Origin: RGIG1681 sp045650505 | GTDB lineage: Bacteria; Bacillota; Clostridia; Christensenellales; UBA1242 | Reading direction: 5' to 3' | NCBI GenBank assembly: GCA_045650505.1 | Contig: JAZRRE010000031.1 | Location: 1 to 64,000, forward strand | Length of the DNA stretch: 64,000 bases | Part shown: positions 26,531 through 35,044 of the stretch, piece by piece | Layout of the letters: the number at the start of each line of letters is the position of its first letter | How positions within the stretch are numbered: the first letter of the stretch is position 1 | Position numbers and translations under genes: made by a program | Notes under the pieces: model-generated | The model's database searches: none | What the model was told of the DNA's origin: nothing | Seen by the model: the letters and a program-made list of their open reading frames with translations, nothing else

Positions 26531-27565
26531 ATGCAAAAAGAAAAAATCAATTCAATAAATTTCATAAAAGCAATTTGTGCATTGGGTATAATTATATCTC
26601 ATTTTTTCATTTATTTAGGAAATGAAAATTTAAAATATATTTACTTATTTGAAAATGGAGAAATGGGAAGTATTTGTGCACAAATCTTTTTTATGGTTTC
26701 AGGTGCTGTATTATTTTATAATTATGAAGATAAATTAAAAATAAAAACTTATTATAAGAAAAGATTTAAATCAATTTTTCCAATGTTTTATATAGCTTAT
26801 ATCTCTGTTGAAATATCTAGAATTATTGAGGCAAAATCATTTTATAGAAATGGATTGTTTCCTTACATTTATACATTTTTAGGTTTTGATGGATATCTTT
26901 CTCAAACAACTGATACATATTATATTTTGGGTGAATGGTTTTTAGGAATGATTATTATTCTTTATATAATTTTTCCAATTATTTTGAAACGATTTAAAAA
27001 AGATGATGTATCATTTTTGCTAGTTTCTATAATTCTGTATATTTTATTTTTAAAACAAGCCATCATAAACCCTGTTGAAATGTGGTCAATAACTTCTTGT
27101 TTGTTGTCTTTTATTTTTGGAATTTATGTGATAAAAAATCGAAAAGCTATTATCAATAATATAACAGCAACCATTTCATTTATTGCTATTTTAATTTTAA
27201 TGTTTTATCCACTTGGTATGTCTATTGATGTTTGCATTCATTTAATGGCAGGATATTCATTTATATTCTTTATGTTTATTGGTGAGTGGGTGATGAAAAA
27301 TAAAATTTGTTCCAAAATTTTTAAAACCATAAGCAAATATTCCTATCCAATATTTTTATTTCAACATATTGTTATTGTTGAAATATTATCAAGACATTAC
27401 ACAACAAATGGTTTTGCGCTTTTTGCTTTGCTTATAATTGATATTATTGTTACTTTTATTATTGCTGTGTTGCTAACAAAGTTTACAAATTTAATAATGA
27501 ATGGAATTGCTAAAATTTCAAAAAAATCATTTAAATTTAAACAAAAAATTGAAAATAAAACTTAA
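26531..27565 (+). CDS. Acyltransferase 3 family membrane protein
   Basis: Integral membrane O-acyltransferase of the AT3 family, whose members acylate surface glycans or peptidoglycan-linked sugars. About ten hydrophobic segments spread over 344 residues. The N-terminus INFIKAICALGIIISHFFIYL carries the conserved His of the first helix, where AT3 proteins usually have D-x-x-R...H. YILGEWFLGMIIILYIIFP and FLFQHIVIVEI late in the protein fit the family topology. The acceptor cannot be read. The start follows AAAGGAAAAT. Closing residues are Lys-rich. It is very A/T-rich, more so than its neighbours. It converges on rpsR across a shared terminator. Confidence 0.82.
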   Translation: MQKEKINSINFIKAICALGIIISHFFIYLGNENLKYIYLFENGEMGSICAQIFFMVSGAVLFYNYEDKLKIKTYYKKRFKSIFPMFYIAYISVEISRIIEAKSFYRNGLFPYIYTFLGFDGYLSQTTDTYYILGEWFLGMIIILYIIFPIILKRFKKDDVSFLLVSIILYILFLKQAIINPVEMWSITSCLLSFIFGIYVIKNRKAIINNITATISFIAILILMFYPLGMSIDVCIHLMAGYSFIFFMFIGEWVMKNKICSKIFKTISKYSYPIFLFQHIVIVEILSRHYTTNGFALFALLIIDIIVTFIIAVLLTKFTNLIMNGIAKISKKSFKFKQKIENKT

Positions 27566-27576
27566 AAATCAAATAA

Positions 27577-27604
27577 AAAAGACACCGAATTTTCGGTGTC
27601 TTTT
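27577..27604. terminator. Bidirectional terminator between acyltransferase and rpsR
   Basis: Stem GACACCGA (27581-27588) / TCGGTGTC (27593-27600) flanked by A-run and T-run; serves both converging genes. Confidence 0.87.
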
Positions 27605-27626
27605 ATTTTACTTTTATTATCTAAAA

Positions 27627-27896
27627 TTAGATAGTTCTGTAAGGAAGAAGAGCCATAACTCTTGCTCTCTTGATTGCAGAAGTAAGTTCTCTTTGGTGTT
27701 TTGCACAAACGCCTGTTGTTCTTCTTGGAATGATTTTACCTTTTTCTGTCATATATTTACGAAGTTTTGAAACATTTTTATAATCGATTGTTTCATTCTT
27801 TTCAGCACAGAAAGCACAAACTTTTTTAGATTCTTTTCTATATTTGTTTGGTGTTTTGTCATCATAAGAAGATTCTTTCTTAAATCTTTTATCCAT
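27627..27896 (-). CDS. rpsR: 30S ribosomal protein S18
   Basis: S18 of the small subunit platform, which binds together with S6. It has 89 residues, with VCAFC and CAKHQ giving the four zinc ligands of a zinc-binding S18 form, then the canonical IDYKNVSKLRKYMTEKGKIIPRRTTG and KRARVMALLPYR. It is the last gene of rpsF-ssb-rpsR, 13 bases after ssb. The ribosome binding site AAGGAGATG is strong. Confidence 0.96.
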   Translation of the reverse strand: MDKRFKKESSYDDKTPNKYRKESKKVCAFCAEKNETIDYKNVSKLRKYMTEKGKIIPRRTTGVCAKHQRELTSAIKRARVMALLPYRTI

Positions 27897-27909
27897 AAGT
27901 CATCTCCTT

Positions 27910-28338
27910 TTAAAATGGTAAATTGTCATCATCAATTGGCTCAAACTTATTAACAACATCAGATTTGCCTGTTGATTTTGAACCTGCTGCTGGTGCTTCA
28001 GCTTCTTCGCCGTTAACTGCACCTTTGCTTGCTAAAAATTCAACTTCTTCAGCAACAACTTCTGTTGCATATTTTCTTGTTCCATCGTTGCCATCATAAG
28101 CTCTTGTTTGAAGAGTTCCAACAACGCCAGCCTTGCTACCTTTCTTTAAATATTTGTAGCAGTTATCTGCTTGACCACGCCAAACAACAATGTTGATGAA
28201 ATCAGCTTCTCTTTCGCCATCACTTGTTGTGAATCTTCTTTGAACAGCAAGTGTGAAACGGCAAAGTGAAATGCCATTGTTTGTTGTAACGAGTTCAGGG
28301 TCTTTTGTTAAGTTTCCAACTAAAATAACTTTATTCAT
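27910..28338 (-). CDS. ssb: Single-stranded DNA-binding protein
   Basis: Coats single-stranded DNA during replication and recruits partner proteins. It begins MNKVILVGNLTKDPEL and has the OB-fold segments RFTLAVQRRF, EADFINIVVWRGQADNCYKYLKKGSKAGVVG and TQTRAYDG-like continuation. A short Ala/Glu-rich linker leads to the interaction tip IDDDNLPF. The 142-residue length is usual for Firmicutes SsbA-type proteins. Its place between rpsF and rpsR is the standard gene order in Firmicutes. The ribosome binding site is GGAGATAAAAATT. Confidence 0.96.
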   Translation of the reverse strand: MNKVILVGNLTKDPELVTTNNGISLCRFTLAVQRRFTTSDGEREADFINIVVWRGQADNCYKYLKKGSKAGVVGTLQTRAYDGNDGTRKYATEVVAEEVEFLASKGAVNGEEAEAPAAGSKSTGKSDVVNKFEPIDDDNLPF

Positions 28339-28361
28339 AATTTTTATCTCCTATGTGTTAC

Positions 28362-28646
28362 TTATTTTGCAACAATCATATGTCTTACAACATTTTTGTT
28401 AATGTTGAGTTTTGAAGAAATAGCTGCAGGAGCTGTATCTTCAGCTTCGAAGTTCATTAAAACGTAGAAGCCTTCTGTTTTGTAGTTGATTGCGTAAGCG
28501 TATTTACGAACGCCCCATTTGTCAATTTCACCAACCACTTTGCCACCAGCTGCTTCAACAACAGCAGTAACAGCTTGAACAGCTTTTTCTTTTTCTTCAT
28601 CAGAGATGCTTGCATCAACGATGTATAAAAGTTCGTAGTTTTTCAT
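28362..28646 (-). CDS. rpsF: 30S ribosomal protein S6
   Basis: S6 of the small subunit. It is 94 residues and opens MKNYELLYIVDASISDEE; VVGEIDKWGVRKYAYAINYKTEGFYVLMNFEAE is the diagnostic middle, and NINKNVVRHMIV ends the fold. It is first in the rpsF-ssb-rpsR operon behind a TTGCTT-17-TATACT promoter and a short leader with a hairpin that fits the S6:S18 autoregulatory element. The ribosome binding site AAAGGAGG lies eight bases before the ATG. Confidence 0.96.
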   Translation of the reverse strand: MKNYELLYIVDASISDEEKEKAVQAVTAVVEAAGGKVVGEIDKWGVRKYAYAINYKTEGFYVLMNFEAEDTAPAAISSKLNINKNVVRHMIVAK

Positions 28647-28674
28647 ATATATTTCCTCCTTTTGGACTCATTCG

Positions 28675-28712
28675 GCTTTGAATTTTGTGCATAAAAAAAT
28701 CACATTCAAAGC
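28675..28712 (-). ncRNA. Likely S6:S18-binding leader element of rpsF
   Basis: On the minus strand GCTTTGAAT (28712-28704) pairs perfectly with ATTCAAAGC (28683-28675), immediately followed by CGAATGAG so that a CCG stands at the base of the stem. A stem with an exposed CCG in the rpsF leader is the hallmark of the known S6:S18 autoregulatory motif. I have not tested it against a covariance model. Confidence 0.55.
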
Positions 28713-28728
28713 AAGGAATTGTAAGGTG

Positions 28729-28757
28729 AGTATAACACAAGCTTTTTCAAAAAGCAA
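28729..28757 (-). promoter_or_regulatory. Promoter of rpsF-ssb-rpsR
   Basis: Minus strand TTGCTT (28757-28752), 17 bases, TATACT (28734-28729). The stretch 28758-28910 beyond it is A/T-rich, and I see nothing in it. Confidence 0.65.
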
Positions 28758-28910
28758 GACTTTTTGTGTTTATTATTATAAATATATAATTATAGTTCTC
28801 AAAACCAACTCAAAAAATGTGTAAAAAATTGTTAAAAAAAACAAATTCGTGATACAAAGTTAAAAAGTTGTAATTTAACACAAATTATGATTTTATTTTA
28901 TTTCAGCAGT

Positions 28911-28938
28911 TTGACATTTTTCTTACAAGCATTATAAT
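28911..28938 (+). promoter_or_regulatory. Promoter of the CtpE-like ATPase gene
   Basis: TTGACA (28911-28916), 16-base spacer, TATAAT (28933-28938), then GAGG before the ATG at 28969. Confidence 0.75.
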
Positions 28939-28968
28939 AATATTATAGTATATTATTATGAGGTTATT

Positions 28969-31674
28969 ATGGCATCAAAGAAAACAGATAACGCAAATAA
29001 AAATGACTTAATTGAAGATGAAAACGATTCAATTGTTTTTGCTGACGCAGATTCGCTTGAAGATGAAATTGTTGAAACAGAAATAGAATCAACTTCAAAG
29101 AATGGCAAAGCAAAAAAAGAGGTAAAGCCAAAAACTGAAAAACAGCTCAAAAAAGAAGCAATGCTTGCTGAAAAACAAAAAATCAAAGAGCAAAAAGCAA
29201 AAGAAAGAGCTGAAAATGATAATGGTGAACCAAAAATTAGTGACATCTTTAAAATGATTGCTGAAAACACAAAGAAGAAAAAGAAGAAAAAAGAACCTGT
29301 TGTTGTTCAAAAAATTAAACGTGTGAAAACTGATTATCAAATAGGTTTAACACCTGAACAAGTTGAAGAAAGAAAAGAGAAAGGTCACACAAATGCAACA
29401 CCAAACACCAACAGCAAAACAGTTGGAAGTATTATTTGTGAAAACGTGTTCACATTCTTTAACATTTTGTGTTTTGTTGTGTTTATCGCACTTGTGGTTG
29501 TTAACATTATGTATAAGCAAAAATGGAGTAACGTTCTCTTTATGCTTATCATTTTGGTTAACATTGTGATTGGAATCGTTCAAGAAATCAGGGCGAAGAA
29601 AACCATTGAAAAACTGTCACTCTTAACCGCGCCTGTGGTTAAAGTTGTTCGTGACAAGGTTGAAGAAAACATTGCAACTGAAGAAGTTGTTATTGATGAC
29701 ATCGTTGTTCTTTCAACAGGAAAGCAAATTGTTGCTGACTGTATTGTTGTTGAAGGAAATGTTGAAGTGAATGAAAGTGTGCTTACCGGTGAAAGTCTTC
29801 CAATAAAAAAGAAGGTTGGTGACACTCTTCTTGCTGGAAGTTTTGTTGTTGCCGGTCACTGCCACGCAAGAGTTGAAAAGGTTGGTGCAAACAACTACAT
29901 TCAACAACTTTCTGCCACTGCTAAAAAGTATAAAAAACCAAAATCAGAATTATTCAATTCTTTAAAACTCATTATTAAAGTTATAGGTATCTTGATTGTG
30001 CCAATCACAATTTTAATGGTGCTTAACAGCTTGGCTCAACCTGGTAGTGATGTGGTGTCTGTTGTCACAACAACAGCGGGTTCAACAATTGGTATGATTC
30101 CTGCCGGAATGTTCCTTTTGTGTTCGGTTTCACTCACTGTTTCAGTTATCAAGCTTGCTCATAAAAAAGCACTCGTTCAAGACCTTTACTGCGTTGAAAT
30201 GCTTGCTCGTGTAAATGTTCTCTGTTTAGATAAAACCGGAACAATCACCGATGGAACAATGAAAGTTTATAATTGTGTGCAACTTGCAAACACAGAACAT
30301 ACAGTAAAAAGAATTATGGGTTCAATGCTTTCTGCGCTCGGCGATAACAACCAAACCAGCCAAGCACTTATCAACTATTTCGGTTACAACAAAGAACTCA
30401 CACCTGTAATCACCATTCCATTCAGCTCATCAAGAAAGCTTTCAGCTGTTAGCTTTGATGGGGCAGGAACATACATTATGGGTGCTCCAGAGTTTGTTCT
30501 TCCAAATCTTAAAGATGACAAACTTTCAAATATGATTGAGCAATATGCTAAAGATGGTTACAGAACTTTGGTGCTTGCTTATTCATCAAAATCAATTTCA
30601 AAAGATACTCTTCCAGAACAAAGAGAAGCGGTTGCGCTTATTGTTCTTGAAGACCACATTAGAGAAAACGCACAAAAAACCATTGCTTGGTTTAAAAACA
30701 ATGGCGTTAAAGTTAAAATTATTTCAGGTGACAACCCACTCACAGTTTCAGAAATTGCAAAACGTGTTGGTGTTGAAGGAACTGATTCGTTTATTAGTCT
30801 TGATGGATTGAATGAAAAACAAGTTATTGCTGCCGCAAATAAATATACAGTTTTTGGCAGAGTTACACCTGAACAAAAAGCACTTTTAATTAAAACAATC
30901 AAAGCCGATGGCAACACTGTTGCAATGACCGGTGATGGTGTTAACGACATTTTGGCACTTAAAGAAGCAGATTGTTCAATTGCTATGGCAAGTGGAAACG
31001 AAGCTGTTAGAAGTGTGAGCCATATGGTGCTTATGAATAGTGACTTTTCAAGTATGCCTGACACTGTTGTTGAGGGTAGAAAGGTTATCAACAACGTTCA
31101 AAAGTCATCATCGCTTTTCTTTATGAAAACATTGTTCTCAATTTTGTTCTCAATTGTTGTTATCATTTTGAGCCAACCATATCCATTCACAACATCAAAC
31201 ACACTTTTATTTGAGTGGTTCATTATTGGTATTCCTTCATTCATTTTAGCATTCCTGCCAAATGAAAAACCAATAGAGGGAAGATTCATTTATAATCTTA
31301 TAAAGAATGCGCTTCCTGGTGCTATTGCTCTTGTTATTAATGTTTCAGCTGTTTATTTATTTAACTTCTTCTATGCTGATTCAATTTCAGGAAATATGGA
31401 TATCATTTCAACAATGTCAACACTTGCGTTAATCTTCACAGGTCTTGCAATGCTCTATCGCCTTTGCAAACCATTTGGCGCAATTACAACTGTGCTCTTC
31501 ACAGCAATGCTTGCAGCAGTGTTTGTTTGCATCTTTGCTTGGCCAGCAGTATTTGGGCTTATGCCAATCTTTAGTCTTGGCGTAACAAACATTTTATTTA
31601 TTATGGTGCTTTCACTCTTATCTCCAACAGTGATTACAATTTTATATCGCATTATGGATAGAGTTAAACTTTAA
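28969..31674 (+). CDS. Cation-transporting P-type ATPase (CtpE-like) with charged N-terminal extension
   Basis: ATP-driven cation pump of the inner membrane. The actuator loop TGES (about residue 273), phosphorylation site LCLDKTGTITDG (Asp about 421) and hinge MTGDGVNDILALKEADCSIAM are all present, followed by a large C-terminal membrane domain. The short GDNPLTVSEIAKRVG segment and NSDFSSMPDTVVEGR resemble CtpE-type ATPases, linked to calcium uptake in mycobacteria; the transported ion here is not certain. The first about 125 residues are hydrophilic, first acidic then strongly Lys-rich (including a run of seven Lys near residue 108), and precede the usual start of the fold. It is monocistronic with its own promoter and terminator. 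Confidence 0.88.
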   Translation: MASKKTDNANKNDLIEDENDSIVFADADSLEDEIVETEIESTSKNGKAKKEVKPKTEKQLKKEAMLAEKQKIKEQKAKERAENDNGEPKISDIFKMIAENTKKKKKKKEPVVVQKIKRVKTDYQIGLTPEQVEERKEKGHTNATPNTNSKTVGSIICENVFTFFNILCFVVFIALVVVNIMYKQKWSNVLFMLIILVNIVIGIVQEIRAKKTIEKLSLLTAPVVKVVRDKVEENIATEEVVIDDIVVLSTGKQIVADCIVVEGNVEVNESVLTGESLPIKKKVGDTLLAGSFVVAGHCHARVEKVGANNYIQQLSATAKKYKKPKSELFNSLKLIIKVIGILIVPITILMVLNSLAQPGSDVVSVVTTTAGSTIGMIPAGMFLLCSVSLTVSVIKLAHKKALVQDLYCVEMLARVNVLCLDKTGTITDGTMKVYNCVQLANTEHTVKRIMGSMLSALGDNNQTSQALINYFGYNKELTPVITIPFSSSRKLSAVSFDGAGTYIMGAPEFVLPNLKDDKLSNMIEQYAKDGYRTLVLAYSSKSISKDTLPEQREAVALIVLEDHIRENAQKTIAWFKNNGVKVKIISGDNPLTVSEIAKRVGVEGTDSFISLDGLNEKQVIAAANKYTVFGRVTPEQKALLIKTIKADGNTVAMTGDGVNDILALKEADCSIAMASGNEAVRSVSHMVLMNSDFSSMPDTVVEGRKVINNVQKSSSLFFMKTLFSILFSIVVIILSQPYPFTTSNTLLFEWFIIGIPSFILAFLPNEKPIEGRFIYNLIKNALPGAIALVINVSAVYLFNFFYADSISGNMDIISTMSTLALIFTGLAMLYRLCKPFGAITTVLFTAMLAAVFVCIFAWPAVFGLMPIFSLGVTNILFIMVLSLLSPTVITILYRIMDRVKL

Positions 31675-31700
31675 TAAATAGAAAATTAATCAAAAAATAA

Positions 31701-31730
31701 AACCACTTGAAATTTTCAAGTGGTTTTTTG
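31701..31730. terminator. Terminator between the CtpE-like gene and dnaB
   Basis: Stem AACCACTTGA (31701-31710) / TCAAGTGGTT (31716-31725) plus T-run; A-rich on the other side, so it may serve both converging genes. Confidence 0.87.
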
Positions 31731-31753
31731 TTTGAAAAAATAATTAATTTTGA

Positions 31754-33382
31754 TTAAAACAATTCATCATCTGCCCCAATCGACACATTGCTAAAATCTG
31801 GCATTTCATCAAAAATTGGTGTTCCAAAATCTGCTGAAGATTCAGGTGGTGGAGTGAGATTTTCAAAATCTGTTGCATCAATTTCATTTCTAATTTTTTC
31901 AATTGCAGCATTAAATTCTTCAATGCTGTTTTCGCTCTTTTTTGCAGCTTTTGCATCTTGATTTGCTTCATATTGACCAACAAGGCTTTGTTCATTAGCA
32001 TCTTTTTCAAGGTTAACGAAGCTTGTTCTTGAACCGTCCCAACCAAGAAATACGCTTCCCGGTTGACCGTTTCTAAATTTTGCAATAATAAGTTCAGCGG
32101 TGTAATTTCCGGTCTTATCTTCACTAATTTCTTTAGCTGACATATCTCTGTGAATGAACCAAACCATATCGGCATCTTGTTCGATAGAACCAGAGTCACG
32201 AAGGTCTGAAAGCATTGGTTTTGCTGGTTTTCCGTCTTTGGTGTCACGGCTTTCAACTGAACGGTTAAGCTGACAGAGAGAAAGCACAGGAGTTTCAATT
32301 TCTTTTGCTAAAATTTTAAGCTGTCTTGAAATGTCGGCAACTTCGTTTTGTCGGTTGTCACTCTTTGAGTCAGATTTCATAAGACCAAGATAGTCGATAA
32401 CAACAAGGTCAAGTCCGCCTTTTTCTCTTTTGAGTTTACGACATTTTGAAAGCACTTGTGAAGGTGTGTTCATCGCGTTATCATCAACAAAAATATCTGC
32501 ATTTTTAAGCTTTTTGTCGGCTTTCCAAATTTTTATCCAATCGTGCTCGTCAAGGTCACCGCGAAGTGCTTTTGCCATTGAAACATTTGCAACAGAGCAG
32601 AGCATTCTTTGTGCAAGTTGTTCTCTGCCCATTTCAAGAGAGAATACCGCACACTTTGCGCCATGATTGATTGCTGCGTTTGAAACAATGTTCATCGCAA
32701 GGGAAGTTTTACCAACACCAGGTCGGGCAGCAAGAATGATAAGGTCGGTTTTTTGAAGACCGTTTGTTGCTTTGTCAAGTTGATAGAAACCGGTTTTAAG
32801 ACCACGAAGAATAGAACTATCTTTGTGGATATCTTCAAAACGGTTGATAACCTTTTCAACTGAAACTTCAAGTTTTTCAAGTGCACCGCTTTGACCCTTT
32901 TCAGCAATTTCATAAATCGCTTTTTCAGCCTGACCAATGATTGATTCATCACTGCCTTTGTCGTAAGCTTTTTCAATAGTTTTTCCACAAGCAAGAATAA
33001 CTTGCCTTAAAACTGAATCACGGCGAACAATATCAATATAGTGGTTCGCACTTGCAGCTGAAGGAACAATGTTTGAAAGTGAGGTGATGTAAGCCATTCC
33101 ACCAACAGAGTTGATAAGGTTTTGCTTTTCAAGTTCATCAGAAACAGTCACAAAATCAATTGTCACTGAATTTTGGAAAAGCTTTTTAATCACTGCAAAA
33201 ATATTTCTGTGAGTTTCATTATAAAAGTCAATTTCTTCTAATTTGCTAATGATTGTGAGTGCGGCTTCACTGTCAATGAGTGCACAGCCAAGCACCGCTT
33301 GTTCTGCTTCAAAGTTATTAGGAAGCATTTTTCCTTCAATACTAGCTGCTTTTGAAGCTGTTTTTTCTTTTCTTTCTGCCAT
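31754..33382 (-). CDS. dnaB: Replicative DNA helicase DnaB
   Basis: Hexameric helicase of the replication fork. The N-terminal domain begins LPNNFEAEQAVLGCALID, the RecA-like domain has Walker A ARPGVGKTSLAM, LVVIDYLGLMKSD as Walker B, and LCQLNRSVESR and LRDSGSIEQDADMVWFIHRD as later family motifs. The fold ends around residue 455 (FLGWDGSRTSFVNLE), and a hydrophilic tail of about 85 residues continues to 542, which is longer than usual (440-460). The tail ends in an acidic tip with a terminal Phe (GADDELF). No intein is present. It is transcribed alone from a TTGACA-17-TATACT promoter. The ribosome binding site is GAAGGAGG. Confidence 0.95.
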   Translation of the reverse strand: MAERKEKTASKAASIEGKMLPNNFEAEQAVLGCALIDSEAALTIISKLEEIDFYNETHRNIFAVIKKLFQNSVTIDFVTVSDELEKQNLINSVGGMAYITSLSNIVPSAASANHYIDIVRRDSVLRQVILACGKTIEKAYDKGSDESIIGQAEKAIYEIAEKGQSGALEKLEVSVEKVINRFEDIHKDSSILRGLKTGFYQLDKATNGLQKTDLIILAARPGVGKTSLAMNIVSNAAINHGAKCAVFSLEMGREQLAQRMLCSVANVSMAKALRGDLDEHDWIKIWKADKKLKNADIFVDDNAMNTPSQVLSKCRKLKREKGGLDLVVIDYLGLMKSDSKSDNRQNEVADISRQLKILAKEIETPVLSLCQLNRSVESRDTKDGKPAKPMLSDLRDSGSIEQDADMVWFIHRDMSAKEISEDKTGNYTAELIIAKFRNGQPGSVFLGWDGSRTSFVNLEKDANEQSLVGQYEANQDAKAAKKSENSIEEFNAAIEKIRNEIDATDFENLTPPPESSADFGTPIFDEMPDFSNVSIGADDELF

Positions 33383-33405
33383 AGTTCCTCCTTCATTGTG
33401 TTTTA

Positions 33406-33434
33406 AGTATAGCTTGCAAAGATGGTGTTGTCAA
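33406..33434 (-). promoter_or_regulatory. Promoter of dnaB
   Basis: Minus strand TTGACA (33434-33429), 17 bases, TATACT (33411-33406), about 20 bases before the start codon. Confidence 0.75.
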
Positions 33435-33467
33435 TAAAGAAAAATTTTCTTTTATTTGTAAAATAAA

Positions 33468-33488
33468 AAAGTAGCATCAACTGCTACA
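33468..33488 (-). terminator. Terminator downstream of the gene at 33610
   Basis: On the minus strand GTAGCA / TGCTAC (stem 33488-33471, loop GTTGA) followed by a T-run. It lies 120 bases after the stop of the preceding minus-strand gene; the bases between hold no gene I can support. Confidence 0.65.
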
Positions 33489-33609
33489 TTTTGTATCTTT
33501 CAAAAATAATCTACAAAAATTCAAAAAATATATGTCAAAAATTATATAAAAATTGAAAACTTCAATGTTTATAAATAAAATTAAACACGGTTGATTGCTT
33601 TGGTTTGCA

Positions 33610-34155
33610 TTAAAACTTTGCTGGAACAGTTTGCAAAGTTTGTGCATTTTGTCTTTCAAATTTGATTTGTGTTTGTGCGTTTCGAATTCCGTTGTCAAGC
33701 ATAAGCAAAATATCTCTATCAGTTGCAACGGTTTTCAATTTTTCAAAATCTGCAACAACTTCACTTCCAATTGCATCAAAAATTTTCAAGTGATTGATTA
33801 TGCTATAAAGATAAACTGCTCTGGTTCGAAAATTACCAAAACTTAAATATGTTTGCTTTGCCTTTGCATTGTTGCCGTTGCTAGCACTTTCAACAACGCT
33901 TAAAATCATATCAATTGAATCTGCAACTGTTTGTGGGTCATACAAAAATTCGCCATTATTTATTTGTGATAACATTTGAACAATTTCACCCTTTTCACCG
34001 AAAATGAGTTCAACTTTTCTTTCATCTTCATATTTCTTTAAAAAGTCTCTCCAACCAGCAAGTTTTGTGGTTATTATTTCTTCTGCAAGTTTAAGTTTTT
34101 CTGGGTCTTTAATGCCATAAGTGTCATCTAAATTGATTTCAATCATTTCTTTCAT
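33610..34155 (-). CDS. Hypothetical protein (181 aa)
   Basis: Not recognised. It is a soluble, largely helical-looking protein: MIEINLDDTYGIKDPEKLKLAEEII at the N-terminus, then TKLAGWRDFLKKYEDERKVELIFGEKGEIVQML and VADSIDMILSVVES. The C-terminal about 20 residues are Gln/Thr/Asn-rich. It has no membrane segment or signal peptide. The start follows TAGGAGGAACTT, an excellent ribosome binding site. It stands alone on the minus strand behind dnaB with its own terminator. No context points to a function. Confidence 0.75.
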   Translation of the reverse strand: MKEMIEINLDDTYGIKDPEKLKLAEEIITTKLAGWRDFLKKYEDERKVELIFGEKGEIVQMLSQINNGEFLYDPQTVADSIDMILSVVESASNGNNAKAKQTYLSFGNFRTRAVYLYSIINHLKIFDAIGSEVVADFEKLKTVATDRDILLMLDNGIRNAQTQIKFERQNAQTLQTVPAKF

Positions 34156-34300
34156 AAGTTCCTCCTAAAATAAAAACAACAACCGCAACATAATATCACA
34201 AGGAGTGGGTGACTTCAAAAGTAATTTTTGTGAAAATTAAACAAAAAACCTCAAAATTTTATTAGCTTAATTTTTGATTTTTGTGATAGATTATTTTTGC

Positions 34301-34329
34301 TTGATTTAAAAATTTTAAAAGGGTATAAT
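34301..34329 (+). promoter_or_regulatory. Promoter placed directly on the start codon of the gene at 34336
   Basis: TTGATT (34301-34306), 17-base spacer, TATAAT (34324-34329). The ATG begins seven bases after the -10 element, where transcription itself should begin. Confidence 0.75.
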
Positions 34330-34335
34330 TTAGGT

Positions 34336-34989
34336 ATGGAAAATAGAGTATATGTGCGTCCTAGATTTAGGAAACTAGATGACAGGGATTATAAAACATT
34401 TTGGGCTTCACTTCGTGATGCAAGAAAAACAAACATACACGGTGACTTCGTTTTGCTTCGTGATGCAGAACTTTATCATGGTGCTCAAAACTTTTTGATT
34501 GGAAACGGAATTGCGGGCTTTGCAATTTATGATGACGAACTTATTTCGGTTCATAAAAACAATAAAAAAGCTGCAAAATCAGGTGTTCAACACATCTTGC
34601 CAAAAATGGTTAGATGTGGTTTTAAGTATGGCGCAAAATTCGGCGATTGCTATGGCGAATGGCTTGCAAATTATTATATGAAAAGCGGTTTCATTGTTGT
34701 TGCAAGAATTGAATTTGATAAACTTGCCGACAACCCTGTTGATTGGAAATTTGACACCTTTGGAAAACCATATATATACATTATGATTCGTGGTGTGAAA
34801 AATGTTGCTGAACTTGATAGGCTTAAAAAAGCAAACGAAATTCAAGGTTTTGAAGCAATTGAAGGCAAAATTCCAACATTAGATTCAGTTGAAGAAGCAA
34901 TGGCATATCGTGCTAAAATGTATGATACAGTTAAAAAATATGGCTATAAAAAACGCCTTGAATTCATTCAAAATTTATACAAAAAATAA
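34336..34989 (+). CDS. GNAT-like hypothetical protein, probably leaderless
   Basis: 217 residues from the ATG at 34336. The middle (HGDFVLLRDAELYHGAQNFLIGNGIAGFAIYDDELISVHKNN, then MVRCGFKYGAKFGDCYGEWLANYYMKSGFIVVARIEF) has the order of an acetyltransferase-like fold: a central strand GIAGFAIYDD, a helix, and a YYMKSGF element like the YEKCGF of some GNAT-like proteins. This is a weak resemblance and no acetyl-CoA loop is clear. The C-terminal about 50 residues are helical and Lys-rich. There is no Shine-Dalgarno, and a promoter ends seven bases before the ATG, so the transcript is probably leaderless. A longer TTG-initiated form would start inside the promoter. Confidence 0.65.
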   Translation: MENRVYVRPRFRKLDDRDYKTFWASLRDARKTNIHGDFVLLRDAELYHGAQNFLIGNGIAGFAIYDDELISVHKNNKKAAKSGVQHILPKMVRCGFKYGAKFGDCYGEWLANYYMKSGFIVVARIEFDKLADNPVDWKFDTFGKPYIYIMIRGVKNVAELDRLKKANEIQGFEAIEGKIPTLDSVEEAMAYRAKMYDTVKKYGYKKRLEFIQNLYKK

Positions 34990-35015
34990 AAGACACAATT
35001 AAGTGTCTTTTTTTA
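34988..35015 (+). terminator. Terminator after the gene at 34336
   Basis: Stem AAAGACAC (34989-34996) / GTGTCTTT (35003-35010) and a T-run; also faces the converging flavoprotein gene. Confidence 0.82.
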
Positions 35016-35044
35016 TTGTCATTAAATTAAAGTCAAGATTTATT

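Noticed and set aside
31744..32298. Open frame overlapping the dnaB 3' region on the same strand
   Set aside because: Out of frame with dnaB, Lys/Leu/Gln-rich shadow with no homology and no ribosome binding site.
33477..33728. Short minus-strand open frame overlapping the end of the gene at 33610
   Set aside because: It runs across the terminator and overlaps a better-supported gene in another frame; no ribosome binding site.
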